DNA of 48,781 bases from W2P13-069 sp963590525. GTDB taxonomy: Bacteria; Actinomycetota; Coriobacteriia; Coriobacteriales; QAMH01. The stretch is taken from NCBI GenBank assembly GCA_963590525.1, contig CAVAPV010000012.1:1-48781 (forward strand), written 5' to 3'. Under the pieces are notes generated by a model. It was given only the letters and a program-made list of their open reading frames with translations. It had not been told where the DNA came from and searched no databases. Shown piece after piece: positions 28,678 through 36,311 of this stretch. Numbering within the stretch: the stretch's first letter is position 1; each line of letters begins with the position of its first letter. The translations under genes and the position numbers were made by a program.

Positions 28678-28712
28678 AACAGGCGGATACGCGCTATGCA
28701 TACCCGCCTGTT
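28678..28712 (-). terminator. Intrinsic terminator of the leu operon
   Basis: AACAGGCGG (28678-28686) pairs with CCGCCTGTT (28704-28712). On the minus strand it is followed by TTGCTGTTGC. It lies 40 bases past the leuB stop. Confidence 0.75.
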
Positions 28713-28751
28713 GGTTGAGACGCTTTATCAGGCCTGCGCCTTGCTTTGCGC

Positions 28752-29858
28752 TTACAGATGCGCGGCGACCAAGTCGCCCATCTTGGAACAGCCGACGATC
28801 TTGTCTGCCGGCGTGGTCTCATCCTTGATGTCGCCGGTGCGCCAACCCTCGTCGAGCACCGCGGTGATGGCGCAGGTGATATCTGCGGCAGCTTGAGTCA
28901 TGCCAAAGGCGTACTGCAGCATCATGCCGGCAGATAGGATCTGCGCCAGAGGGTTTGCGATTCCTTGGCCTGCGATGTCTGGTGCAGACCCGTGGCTCGG
29001 CTCGAAGAGCGACACGCCATCGCCCAAAGAAGCGCTTGCCAGCATGCCCAAAGAGCCGGTGATCTGCGCTGCCTCGTCAGAGAGGATGTCGCCAAACATG
29101 TTCTCGGTCACCACGACGTCAAATTGGCGCGGGTTGTTGACGAGCTGCATAGCGGCGTTGTCGACGAGCATGTCAAAGAGCTCGACATCGGGGTATTCTT
29201 CATCGTGGACGCGGTGTACGACCTCACGCCACATGCGCGAGGTATCCAATACGTTGGCCTTGTCGATAGAGTGCACGCGGCTTCTGCGCGTGCGAGCAGC
29301 CTCGAAGGCTTGACGAGCGATACGCTCGACCTCGTATTCGGAGTACTCCAAGGTGTCTACGGCGCGTTGACCTGGTTTGCCGTTGGATCCTGCGCCCGGC
29401 TCGTCAAAGTAGCGGTGACGCTCGCCAAAGTACAGGCCGCCCGTAAGCTCGCGTACGATGGCGATGTCGACGTCTTCGATGATCTCGGGTTTGAGGGTAG
29501 AGGCCCCTGCAAGAGCTGTGAAGATCTGCACGGGGCGCAGGTTGGTGTACAGGCCCAGCTCCTTGCGGATCCTCAAAAGACCTTGCTCGGGGCGCGGCTT
29601 GGTGGAATCTGTCGTGTCCCACTTGGGGCCACCTACTGCCGCCAGCATGACGGCGTCGCTGGCGTTTGCAGCCTCAAGCGTTGCCGCAGGCAGCGGGTCA
29701 CCGCAGGCATCGATGGCGGCGCCACCGATGAGCGCATCGTTGTACTCGAACTTGGTGTCGTATTTTTCACCCAGCTTGTCGAGCACCTTGACGGCCTCCG
29801 CGATGATCTCTGGTCCTATGCCGTCGCCCGCAAGCAGGCAGATCTTGTAGCTCTGCAT
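28752..29858 (-). CDS. leuB: 3-isopropylmalate dehydrogenase
   Basis: 368-residue NAD-dependent oxidative decarboxylase making 2-oxoisocaproate, the last leucine-specific step before transamination. Visible family features: LLAGDGIGPEIIAEAVKVL at the N-terminus, the substrate arginines in LRIRKELGLYTNLRPV, and near the end the metal/NAD region (VTENMFGDILSDEAAQITGS and EPSHGSAPDIAGQGIANP). The ATG directly abuts the leuD stop codon, with GGAGG 8 bases upstream inside leuD. It is the last gene of the leuACDB operon. Confidence 0.96.
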   Translation of the reverse strand: MQSYKICLLAGDGIGPEIIAEAVKVLDKLGEKYDTKFEYNDALIGGAAIDACGDPLPAATLEAANASDAVMLAAVGGPKWDTTDSTKPRPEQGLLRIRKELGLYTNLRPVQIFTALAGASTLKPEIIEDVDIAIVRELTGGLYFGERHRYFDEPGAGSNGKPGQRAVDTLEYSEYEVERIARQAFEAARTRRSRVHSIDKANVLDTSRMWREVVHRVHDEEYPDVELFDMLVDNAAMQLVNNPRQFDVVVTENMFGDILSDEAAQITGSLGMLASASLGDGVSLFEPSHGSAPDIAGQGIANPLAQILSAGMMLQYAFGMTQAAADITCAITAVLDEGWRTGDIKDETTPADKIVGCSKMGDLVAAHL

Positions 29859-30359
29859 TTACTTTGCCTCCTGCATCTTCTTCTTGGTGCGCTCGATGAG
29901 GCCACCGCACTCGATGATCTCTTGGATAAAGGGCGGGAAGGGCTGGGCGGTAAAAGTCTCTCCGGTAGTGACGTTGGTGATGGTGCCGGTGTTGGCATCC
30001 ACCGCAACCTCGTCTCCGGCTTTGATGCCGTCTACAGCGGCGGGGCATTCCATGATGGGCAGGCCGATGTTGATGGAGTTGCGGTAGAAGATGCGCGCAA
30101 AGCTCTTGGCGATAACGCAGCTCACGCCGCAGGCTTTGATGGAGATGGGAGCATGCTCGCGCGACGAGCCGCAGCCAAAGTTCTCCTCGGCCACCAGGAT
30201 GTCGCCGGGCTGAACCTTGTTGACAAACTGCGCATCCAGGTCCTCCAGGCAATGCTTGGCAAGCTCTGTGGGATCGGTTGTGGTGAGATGACGTGCGGGG
30301 ATGATAACGTCCGTGTCGATGTCACGGCCGTAGCGGTGTGCTTTGCCCTCGAATTTCAT
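29859..30359 (-). CDS. leuD: Isopropylmalate isomerase small subunit
   Basis: 166-residue small subunit that, with LeuC, converts 2-isopropylmalate to 3-isopropylmalate. The swivel-domain signature NFGCGSSREHAP is clear, and the start GKAHRYGRDIDTDVIIPARH is typical. The short length matches the archaeal-like or homoaconitase-related type (about 165 residues) rather than the enterobacterial type (about 200), consistent with the short LeuC next door. AGGAG lies 9 bases before the ATG; its stop touches leuB. Confidence 0.94.
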   Translation of the reverse strand: MKFEGKAHRYGRDIDTDVIIPARHLTTTDPTELAKHCLEDLDAQFVNKVQPGDILVAEENFGCGSSREHAPISIKACGVSCVIAKSFARIFYRNSINIGLPIMECPAAVDGIKAGDEVAVDANTGTITNVTTGETFTAQPFPPFIQEIIECGGLIERTKKKMQEAK

Positions 30360-30376
30360 CTGTGGTGTCTCCTAAC

Positions 30377-31642
30377 TTAGTCGAGGTCTTGCGGCAAGGC
30401 GATATGGCCCGCAACTGCAGACGCGGCGGCAACGGCGGGGTTGGAAAGGACAACCTCGCTGGTGGGGTCTCCCATGCGGCCGACAAAGTTGCGGTTGGTG
30501 GTTGCGATGGCGCGCTCGCCTGCTGCAAGGCAACCCATGTGTCCGCCAAGGCACGGGCCGCAGGTGGGTGCGCTTATGGCGCATTGGGCATCCAAGAAGA
30601 TCTGGGACAAGCCCTCCTCGTTGCACATGCGCACGACTTCTTGCGTTGCGGGGATGATGATGCAGCGAACGTTGGGATGGACTTTGCGGCCCTTGAGTAC
30701 GGCTGCGGCTTGGCGCATGTCCTCGATGCGACCGTTGGTGCAAGAGCCGATGACTACCTGGTCGATCGCGATGTCGCGGCACTCGGATGCGGGCTTCGTG
30801 TTAGAGGGCAGGCTCGGCAGCGCAACGGTGGGCTGGATGTCTGCGGCATCGATGTTGATGACCTGCGCGTAAGAGGCGTCTGGATCGGAGTGGTACTCGA
30901 CCCACTCGCGCTCGGCGCGGTCTTTGACATAAGCGCGCGTGACGTCGTCAACTTCGATGATGCCTGCCTTGCCGCCGGCTTCGATGGCCATGTTGGAGAT
31001 GGTCAGGCGGCCTTCCATAGACAGCTCGCGGATAGCAGAGCCGGTGAATTCCATGGCCTTGTAGAGAGCGCCGTCAACACCGATCTTGCCGATGATGTAG
31101 AGGATGATGTCCTTGCCGGTTACACCCTCGTTGAGCTTGCCGTCGATGACGAACTTGATGGATTCGGGCACCTTGAACCATGCGCGGCCCGTTGCCAAGC
31201 CCACGCCCGCATCGGTGGAACCAACGCCAGTAGAAAAGCAGCCCAGGGCACCGTAGGTGCAGGTATGGGAGTCTGCGCCGATGATGAGGTCTCCAGGTAC
31301 GCAAACGCCTTGCTCGGGCAGCAATGCGTGCTCGACGCCCACGCGGCCGACTTCCCAGTAGTGCGTGATGCCCTGCTCGCGAACAAACTTGCGCACGCGG
31401 TTAGAGAGCTCTGCAGACTTGATGTCTTTGTTGGGAGTGTAGTGATCTGGGACCATGACGACCTTGTTCACGTCCCAAACGCGATCGGTGATCTTTTTGC
31501 ATTCGTCGATGGCGATAGGTGCGGTGACGTCGTTGGAGAGCACGAGGTCAAGGTCGCATTCGATGAGCTGGCCGGGAACAACCTCATCCAAGCCGGCGTG
31601 CGCGGCAAGAATCTTTTCGGCGATGTTCATAGGGCGTGCCAT
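30377..31642 (-). CDS. leuC: Isopropylmalate isomerase large subunit
   Basis: 421-residue aconitase-family subunit. Iron-sulfur ligands are visible in VIGSCTNGRIEDM and in APTCGPCLGGHMG; GADSHTCTYGALGCF marks the aconitase fold. At 421 residues it belongs to the shorter LeuC/HacA type; it is not truncated. A near-perfect AAGGAGGTG lies 5 bases before the ATG, predicting strong translation. leuD follows after 17 bases. Confidence 0.95.
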   Translation of the reverse strand: MARPMNIAEKILAAHAGLDEVVPGQLIECDLDLVLSNDVTAPIAIDECKKITDRVWDVNKVVMVPDHYTPNKDIKSAELSNRVRKFVREQGITHYWEVGRVGVEHALLPEQGVCVPGDLIIGADSHTCTYGALGCFSTGVGSTDAGVGLATGRAWFKVPESIKFVIDGKLNEGVTGKDIILYIIGKIGVDGALYKAMEFTGSAIRELSMEGRLTISNMAIEAGGKAGIIEVDDVTRAYVKDRAEREWVEYHSDPDASYAQVINIDAADIQPTVALPSLPSNTKPASECRDIAIDQVVIGSCTNGRIEDMRQAAAVLKGRKVHPNVRCIIIPATQEVVRMCNEEGLSQIFLDAQCAISAPTCGPCLGGHMGCLAAGERAIATTNRNFVGRMGDPTSEVVLSNPAVAAASAVAGHIALPQDLD

Positions 31643-31681
31643 AGGGCACCTCCTTTTGGATAGTTATCAGGCAATACAGAA

Positions 31682-31707
31682 GCTTTGCCATCACTTGACG
31701 GCAAAGC
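31682..31707 (-). promoter_or_regulatory. Hairpin between leuA and leuC
   Basis: GCTTTGCC (31682-31689) pairs with GGCAAAGC (31700-31707) in the 113-base gap. A weak TTCTG tail follows on the minus strand. It could be an internal attenuator or RNA-stability element setting the LeuA:LeuCD ratio. Confidence 0.4.
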
Positions 31708-31755
31708 GCCGCCCAGCCTCAAGTTCTCAAAGCCGAGCGGCAGCTTGTGGCGTAT

Positions 31756-33282
31756 TTATGCTTGCTTTTGCAGCATGCGGTTGAGGGCGTTGACGTAGGC
31801 TTTGGCGCTCGAGACCGTGATGTCGCACTCGCTTCCGCGACCAGAGAAGACCTGTCCGTCTTTAGCGGTGATGCGCATGGTGACCTCGCCCAAGGCGTCG
31901 ATGCCACGAGTGACGGATTGGACGGAGAACTCGGTGAGGTCGCAGTCTGCCTGGATGATCTTGTCGATTGCCTTGCACAGCGCATCGATGGGTCCAGTGC
32001 CAAAGTCGCAGGCAGTGCGCTCGTTGCCGTAAGGGTCGAGCAAGGTGACGGTTGCCGTGGGTGTAAGCGGCTGGCCGCAGCTGATCTGTGTGGACTTGAG
32101 GCGGTAGAGTGCATCGGATTCACGCTCGTGCTCGCCCATCAAAGAGTGCAGGTCCTCGTCCATGACCTCCTTTTTGCGGTCGGCCAGATCCAAGAAAGCC
32201 TTGTGGATTTTCTCAAACGCCTCTCCGTCTTCGATCTCGTAGCCCAACTGCTCTAGGCGATGGCGCAAGGCGGCATGCCCGCTGCGTGCTGTGAGCACGA
32301 TGCTGGAGCCGGCGGCACCTACCAAGGCCGGATCGATGATCTCGTAGGTGGAGCGCTCTTTGATGACGCCGTCTTGGTGGATGCCGGAGCTGTGCGCAAA
32401 TGCGTTGGCGCCGACGATGGCCTTGTTTGCCTGCACGGGCAGGCCGGTGATCGAGCTCACCAAGCGGCTTGCCTGCAAGAACTCTGACGGGTTGATATCC
32501 GTGTGGCAGCCAAGCTCTTCCTCATGCATCTTGATGGCCATGACGATTTCTTCCATCGCCGTGTTTCCAGCGCGCTCGCCCAGGCCGTTGATGGTGCACT
32601 CGACCTGCGTTGCGCCGTTGCGTACACCTTCGAGTGCCAGCGCGGTAGCACAGCCCAAATCGTTGTGGCAGTGAACAGAGATAGTGGCGTTCTCGATGCC
32701 CTTGACGTGGTCGCACAGGTACTTGATGCGCTCGCCAAAGTGCCAGGGCATGTTGAAACCGGTGGTGTCGGGGATGTTGACGACGGTTGCGCCAGCGGCG
32801 ATGACAGCCTCGATCATCTTAGCCAAATCCTCAAAAGATGCACGACCTGCGTCTTCTGCGTAGAACTCGACGTCTTCGACGTATTTGCGGGCATGCTTGA
32901 CGGCATGAACACCGCGATCGATCGCCTCATCCAGGCTCATGCCGCGAAACTTGTACTTGAGATGCTCGGGGCTTACGCCGATGCCGGTGTGGATACGAGG
33001 ACGAGGGCAGTTTTTGAGGGCGTCTGCGCAGACGTCGATGTCCTTTTCTACTGCGCGAGTCAAGCCGCAGACAACGGCCTTGTCGCCCACAACCTCGGCG
33101 ATCTGCTCGACGGATTTGAAATCGCCCGGAGAGCTGATGGGAAAGCCTGCCTCGATAACATCGACACCTAGCCTGAGCAGCTGACGGGTGACCGTGAGCT
33201 TCTCTTGGGTGTTCATGGACGCGCCGGGGCTTTGCTCGCCGTCGCGCAACGTGGTGTCGAAGATCTGGATCTTGCGAGACAT
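31756..33282 (-). CDS. leuA: 2-isopropylmalate synthase
   Basis: 508-residue enzyme condensing 2-oxoisovalerate and acetyl-CoA, the first step of leucine synthesis. The HMGL-like catalytic barrel starts IQIFDTTLRDGEQSPGASM; the metal-site histidines lie in SVHCHNDLGCATALAL and GLGERAGNTAMEE. The C-terminal regulatory domain (about 390-508) is present, so leucine feedback inhibition is expected. ATG at 33282 is chosen with AAAGGA 7 bases upstream; a longer in-frame extension to 33336 is not needed. It is the first gene of the operon and diverges from the HipA-like gene. I saw no T-box or leader peptide in the short upstream region. Confidence 0.96.
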   Translation of the reverse strand: MSRKIQIFDTTLRDGEQSPGASMNTQEKLTVTRQLLRLGVDVIEAGFPISSPGDFKSVEQIAEVVGDKAVVCGLTRAVEKDIDVCADALKNCPRPRIHTGIGVSPEHLKYKFRGMSLDEAIDRGVHAVKHARKYVEDVEFYAEDAGRASFEDLAKMIEAVIAAGATVVNIPDTTGFNMPWHFGERIKYLCDHVKGIENATISVHCHNDLGCATALALEGVRNGATQVECTINGLGERAGNTAMEEIVMAIKMHEEELGCHTDINPSEFLQASRLVSSITGLPVQANKAIVGANAFAHSSGIHQDGVIKERSTYEIIDPALVGAAGSSIVLTARSGHAALRHRLEQLGYEIEDGEAFEKIHKAFLDLADRKKEVMDEDLHSLMGEHERESDALYRLKSTQISCGQPLTPTATVTLLDPYGNERTACDFGTGPIDALCKAIDKIIQADCDLTEFSVQSVTRGIDALGEVTMRITAKDGQVFSGRGSECDITVSSAKAYVNALNRMLQKQA

Positions 33283-33431
33283 GTGCGTTCCTTTCTTTTT
33301 TGTTGAGTGCGCTTGTTTGCGTATCAAATAGGACAAGTATGTAGTTTACCTGCAGCGCAGTGATTGCTTGATGGCGTTTTGCTATATGATATGACTTAAA
33401 AGACATAGAGCATTTACGAGGTGGATTGCCG

Positions 33432-34232
33432 TTGAGCAGGGCGGATATCGTCAAGAAAACACAGGATTTGAGCTATCTGAGCTTTGATGAGCTGCAGGTA
33501 CCAAGTGGGCTTTTGGGTTCTTGTGCCAAAGCGCGCGAGGGCCGTGGCTCTTTAGCGGTTTTTTACAAGAAGGCCCCTGCAAGGGGCAGTGCAGCTGGAG
33601 ACCAAGGTATTTTTGCTCAATTGCTCCAAGCGCGTCTGATGGATGCGCTTGGCATCGAGCATGTTCCTTTCAAGCTCGTCTACGCATGTTTAAATCCAGG
33701 CACCGACCCTGTTTGGGTAGTCAAATCCAAGAGCTACCGGCAAAACGGAGAACGCGCTATAGCACTCCCCTATTACTGGGAACTCGTTAGCAACGGCAAC
33801 ACATCGCCTCTTGGAATGTGCGTTGACGAGGGTTGGGACATGCAAATTGCCTGGTGTTTTCTCATCGATTACCTATGCGCTGTCAGAAACCGTGATGAGA
33901 CGTGCTTTGAGGTGCTGTCAGATGCCAACCAAGCGTTGCGCCTTTCTCCTATACAACCCCGTGGGTTTAGCTTTGCAAACGCCTTTGTTCATGACATGTG
34001 GCGCCGCGATGCGCTTGCAGATCTGGGGACAAGCAACTATCTGGGATCGGCGTCTTTGGAAGAAAACCTTGGCTTTGCCATAGAGCGTCTTGGTTTTATC
34101 GCCATGCCTGCTCATTTGGAAAAACAGCTATTTGTTGGTTTGGAAGAGGTGGTCTCCAGTCGTTTCTTGCAGGCAAGTTGGCATATCGTCAAAACAAGAT
34201 GGGGGCATTATGAGAGCCTTTGCCGTATTTAA
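33432..34232 (+). CDS. Degenerate HipA-like kinase-fold protein
   Basis: 266 residues, no certain family. The pattern GDQGIFAQLLQARLMDALGI, then an aromatic-rich strand and VWVVKSKSY, resembles the N-lobe of HipA/CtkA-type kinases. IDYLCAVRNRDETCFEVL (145-162) sits where those kinases have a D-x-L-x-x-N-x-D-R-H-x-x-N loop, and LSPIQPRGFSFANAF (171-185) sits where they have a metal-binding D-x-G. The catalytic and metal residues are replaced, so it would be a pseudokinase or a diverged enzyme. The start is probably TTG at 33432, since GAGGTGG (33418-33424) lies 7 bases upstream; a TTG at 33426 would be too close. It overlaps the HTH gene by 23 bases, as in toxin-antitoxin or kinase-regulator pairs. 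The family call is tentative. Confidence 0.55.
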   Translation: MSRADIVKKTQDLSYLSFDELQVPSGLLGSCAKAREGRGSLAVFYKKAPARGSAAGDQGIFAQLLQARLMDALGIEHVPFKLVYACLNPGTDPVWVVKSKSYRQNGERAIALPYYWELVSNGNTSPLGMCVDEGWDMQIAWCFLIDYLCAVRNRDETCFEVLSDANQALRLSPIQPRGFSFANAFVHDMWRRDALADLGTSNYLGSASLEENLGFAIERLGFIAMPAHLEKQLFVGLEEVVSSRFLQASWHIVKTRWGHYESLCRI

Positions 34233-34791
34233 CCCGCTTGTCACGAGTCGCAAAGCCTGCGCCTGGGTGCTCATCGAGCCTGCAAACGACAGTTGTTTTA
34301 TCGAGATTGCAGATGATGCTTCTGCAGATCAGCTTCCGTTGATGTTGGCTCTTTTGATGCAGCGGGGCTTGAGGCGGGTTGATGGCTATTGGGCATGGCG
34401 CTGGGTTGCTAGCCGCATTGTGCCCAAACAGCGTGACAATCTGGAAGAGGTCTTGGCTGCTTGCAGGTTAGATGAGCGTTATGCTCCGGCGCTTTTGGCC
34501 AAAAGCCAGGGGCGTAGCTCGCAAGACGACTTCTTGGTGGTTGAGGTTGATGCTCAAGATTATGCAAACTGCAATCTCGAGCACAAACTCGATACTCCCC
34601 TTGCGTTTGGGACGCTGCTTTCGCGCGCTCGCCGCGCTGCAGACCTCACTCAGTCTGAACTTGCCGAGGCAAGCGGTGTCCAGCAGGCGGTTATAAGCCG
34701 CATAGAAGCGGGCAAGGGTAATCCTACCCTTGCCACGATGGAGACATTGGCTGCCGCATGCGGCAGAACGCTCAGCCTGAGTTTGGATTAG
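34210..34791 (+). CDS. HTH (XRE) regulator with unknown N-terminal domain
   Basis: 193 residues. Residues 133-188 are a clear XRE/Cro-type helix-turn-helix (LLSRARRAADLTQSELAEAS, then ISRIEAGKGNPTLATMETLA). Residues 1-125 form an unrecognised domain (FAVFNPLVTSRKACAWVLIE, later GYWAWRWVASRIVPKQRDN), perhaps contacting the partner encoded upstream. The ATG at 34210 lies inside the end of the upstream gene; GGGGG just before it is a weak ribosome-binding site, so translational coupling is likely. It is a candidate antitoxin or autorepressor of the pair, HipB-like, but the order (kinase-like first) is the reverse of classical hipBA. Its TAG overlaps the fdhE stop on the other strand. Confidence 0.75.
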   Translation: MRAFAVFNPLVTSRKACAWVLIEPANDSCFIEIADDASADQLPLMLALLMQRGLRRVDGYWAWRWVASRIVPKQRDNLEEVLAACRLDERYAPALLAKSQGRSSQDDFLVVEVDAQDYANCNLEHKLDTPLAFGTLLSRARRAADLTQSELAEASGVQQAVISRIEAGKGNPTLATMETLAAACGRTLSLSLD

Positions 34792-35744
34792 GCTTCTGCG
34801 CCTTCTTTTTTGTCCTCTGCGTTTATCGCATCGTTTGCGGCGATGCTTGCCTGTGCGGTGGCTTCCTCAAAGCGCTCGTCGGCTGCGATGGCATCCAAGT
34901 TTGCCATCACAACGTCTTCGACTTCATAGGCAACAGGCCTCAAATCGCCTTCTTGCGAGAAAAGCGTCCTCATGTAGCCCTTGCAGGTATCGCAAGTAGC
35001 GATGCGATGCGCATCGTCACCCTCTACGTTGTAGTAATGGAGCTTGTTGGGGTTTTGCTCGCCGCAGTGTGCGCATTTGATGCGGTCGAACTCCCAATCC
35101 GCACCGCACTGAGAGCACACGAGCGCACGCCCGCGTCCTTGGCTCGAGGTCTTTGCTCCTACATGGGAGATAGACGGTTCGCTGCCGCAGCAGGGGCAGT
35201 GCATCGGTTTGGGATCCTCAAAGACACGCAGCTCTTTTAGGGCTTTGCTTACCTTTGCAGCTGGCTTGTCCAACTGGCATCTAAGAGCAAGGGACAAGAT
35301 GTCCATGGCTATTGCGCTGTCAAGCGCGTTTTCGCCTTTGTCTACGAGCGCCTGTGCAAAGGCTACGACAAACGCCTCGGGCTTGCTTCCTGCCAGACCC
35401 ATGTCCAAAGATGCCAGTTCTTCTTTCCAATCGAGGGAGTTGAGGAGTTTTTTGGCACTGTCTTTGAGTGTTGCCTGCTCGCTCATGATCTGAGCGATCT
35501 TTTGGGCATCATCTGCCAGGTTGTCTGGGTTTATGCAGACGGGATGCACCTCGAATACGGGTTTTGAGCTGGCGATGCACTCTTTAAGCACATCGCTGCC
35601 GGGAACCTGGTAGCCTTCATCGTATGCCTCGATTGACTGGGCTTGCGCCTCCCAGATCTGCTTGAAAAAGAGGAGGCGCAGCTTGTCGTTTTGGGGCAGG
35701 TTCTCATATGAGTTGCATGCGGCGCCGATCAGCTTGATGTTCAT
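34788..35744 (-). CDS. fdhE: Formate dehydrogenase accessory protein FdhE
   Basis: 318 residues. The C-terminal half holds four CxxC pairs (Cys183/186, 210/213, 224/227, 251/254), for example CPCCGSEP, CSQCGADW, CAHCGEQN and CDTCKGYM, the rubredoxin-like metal-binding arrangement of FdhE. FdhE is needed for maturation of respiratory molybdenum or tungsten formate dehydrogenases. No formate dehydrogenase gene is in the window, so its client lies elsewhere. The C-terminal 60 residues are Ala/Glu-rich and extra. AAGGAG lies 9 bases before the ATG at 35744. It is convergent with the HTH gene, their stop codons overlapping. Confidence 0.85.
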   Translation of the reverse strand: MNIKLIGAACNSYENLPQNDKLRLLFFKQIWEAQAQSIEAYDEGYQVPGSDVLKECIASSKPVFEVHPVCINPDNLADDAQKIAQIMSEQATLKDSAKKLLNSLDWKEELASLDMGLAGSKPEAFVVAFAQALVDKGENALDSAIAMDILSLALRCQLDKPAAKVSKALKELRVFEDPKPMHCPCCGSEPSISHVGAKTSSQGRGRALVCSQCGADWEFDRIKCAHCGEQNPNKLHYYNVEGDDAHRIATCDTCKGYMRTLFSQEGDLRPVAYEVEDVVMANLDAIAADERFEEATAQASIAANDAINAEDKKEGAEA

Positions 35745-35838
35745 TGGTTATGGCTCCTTGTCGTAAGCGTTTTAACGCGGTTATGGTAAGCGCTTTTGTC
35801 TTGGTATCTCAAAGACGCTGGCAAAACGTCATATGTGC

Positions 35839-35882
35839 GACAGCCTTGGTTGGTGAGGTATCTAAAACCAGCCAAGGCTGTC
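35839..35882. repeat. 16-bp inverted repeat (hairpin)
   Basis: GACAGCCTTGGTTGGT (35839-35854) pairs with 35867-35882 at 16 positions, one a G-U pair, around a 12-base loop. It lies about 95 bases upstream of the fdhE start codon. No U-tract follows on either strand. Confidence 0.8.
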
Positions 35883-35899
35883 GGCTCTGCGCGTTTAGA

Positions 35900-35928
35900 T
35901 GTTGCGTTTGCTGGCATCAAACGCAACA
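35900..35928. repeat. 11-bp perfect inverted repeat (hairpin)
   Basis: TGTTGCGTTTG (35900-35910) pairs with 35918-35928 around a 7-base loop, 17 bases beyond the larger hairpin. The two together suggest one structured RNA. Confidence 0.75.
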
Positions 35929-36195
35929 AGCCATCTGCGCTGCTTTATCGCCTGTTGTTGTGGTGTGGTTGTACATGTCGCCGCACAAGCCGATGTCCGT
36001 GCCGCTTCGGATGGGCCTGTGTTGCCTCCCGCTTTTCTTCGCCAGCCAAGATAGGATTGACGACGCATAAATCCCGACGGCGATGCTTGGATTTTTTTGG
36101 AGTGGATTATCTTCAAACTTGGATAGTCCGCTCTCGTAACAATGAAAGCCGCTCACGACTAGTAGTTCGTGTAATGAATTATCTATAGTCGACAT
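35917..36195 (-). CDS. Doubtful small ORF, 92 codons
   Basis: Open frame from ATG at 36195 with a balanced residue composition (for instance FHCYESGLSKFEDNPLQ and GTDIGLCGDMYNH) that looks more protein-like than the shadows of neighbouring genes. No good Shine-Dalgarno sequence is present (AGG directly abuts the ATG). Its end runs into the 11-bp hairpin. I do not recognise it; it may be a remnant of a longer gene or chance. Confidence 0.2.
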   Translation of the reverse strand: MSTIDNSLHELLVVSGFHCYESGLSKFEDNPLQKNPSIAVGIYASSILSWLAKKSGRQHRPIRSGTDIGLCGDMYNHTTTTGDKAAQMACCV

Positions 36196-36206
36196 AACCT
36201 AATGAA

Positions 36207-36240
36207 AAAGTCCCTCGAGCCTGTCGGTCTGAGGGACTTT
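36207..36240 (-). terminator. Intrinsic terminator of ppx-ppk
   Basis: AAAGTCCCTC (36207-36216) pairs perfectly with GAGGGACTTT (36231-36240), loop of 14, and on the minus strand the stem runs into TTCATT after its own T-rich arm. It lies 72 bases past the ppk stop. Confidence 0.85.
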
Positions 36241-36311
36241 GCTGGGGCAAATTTGCGATCTGGTAAGCTTGCAGCGTACGCGCTCCTAGCAAGCCATGAA
36301 GGGACGGATGC

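Larger units (their letters stand above)
35745..36311. other. Gene-poor region with two large hairpins
   Basis: 567 bases with no confident gene. It contains a 16-bp stem-loop (35839-35882), an 11-bp stem-loop (35900-35928), a doubtful 92-codon minus-strand ORF (35917-36195) and the ppk terminator (36207-36240). The two hairpins lack U-tracts on both strands, so they are not ordinary terminators. The region could be the long structured leader of fdhE, a non-coding RNA, or a decayed gene. I find no tmRNA, RNase P or SRP RNA signature in it. Confidence 0.5.

Noticed and set aside
30377..31642. leuC read as truncated
   Set aside because: All iron-sulfur motifs and both ends are present; 421 residues is the normal size of the short type.
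33283..33431. T-box or leader peptide for the leucine operon
   Set aside because: The leuA upstream region is only about 150 bases, is shared with a divergent gene, and shows no T-box sequence or run of leucine codons.
35839..35882. Terminator of fdhE or ppk
   Set aside because: No U-tract follows on either strand, it lies upstream of fdhE, and ppk has its own terminator at 36207-36240.
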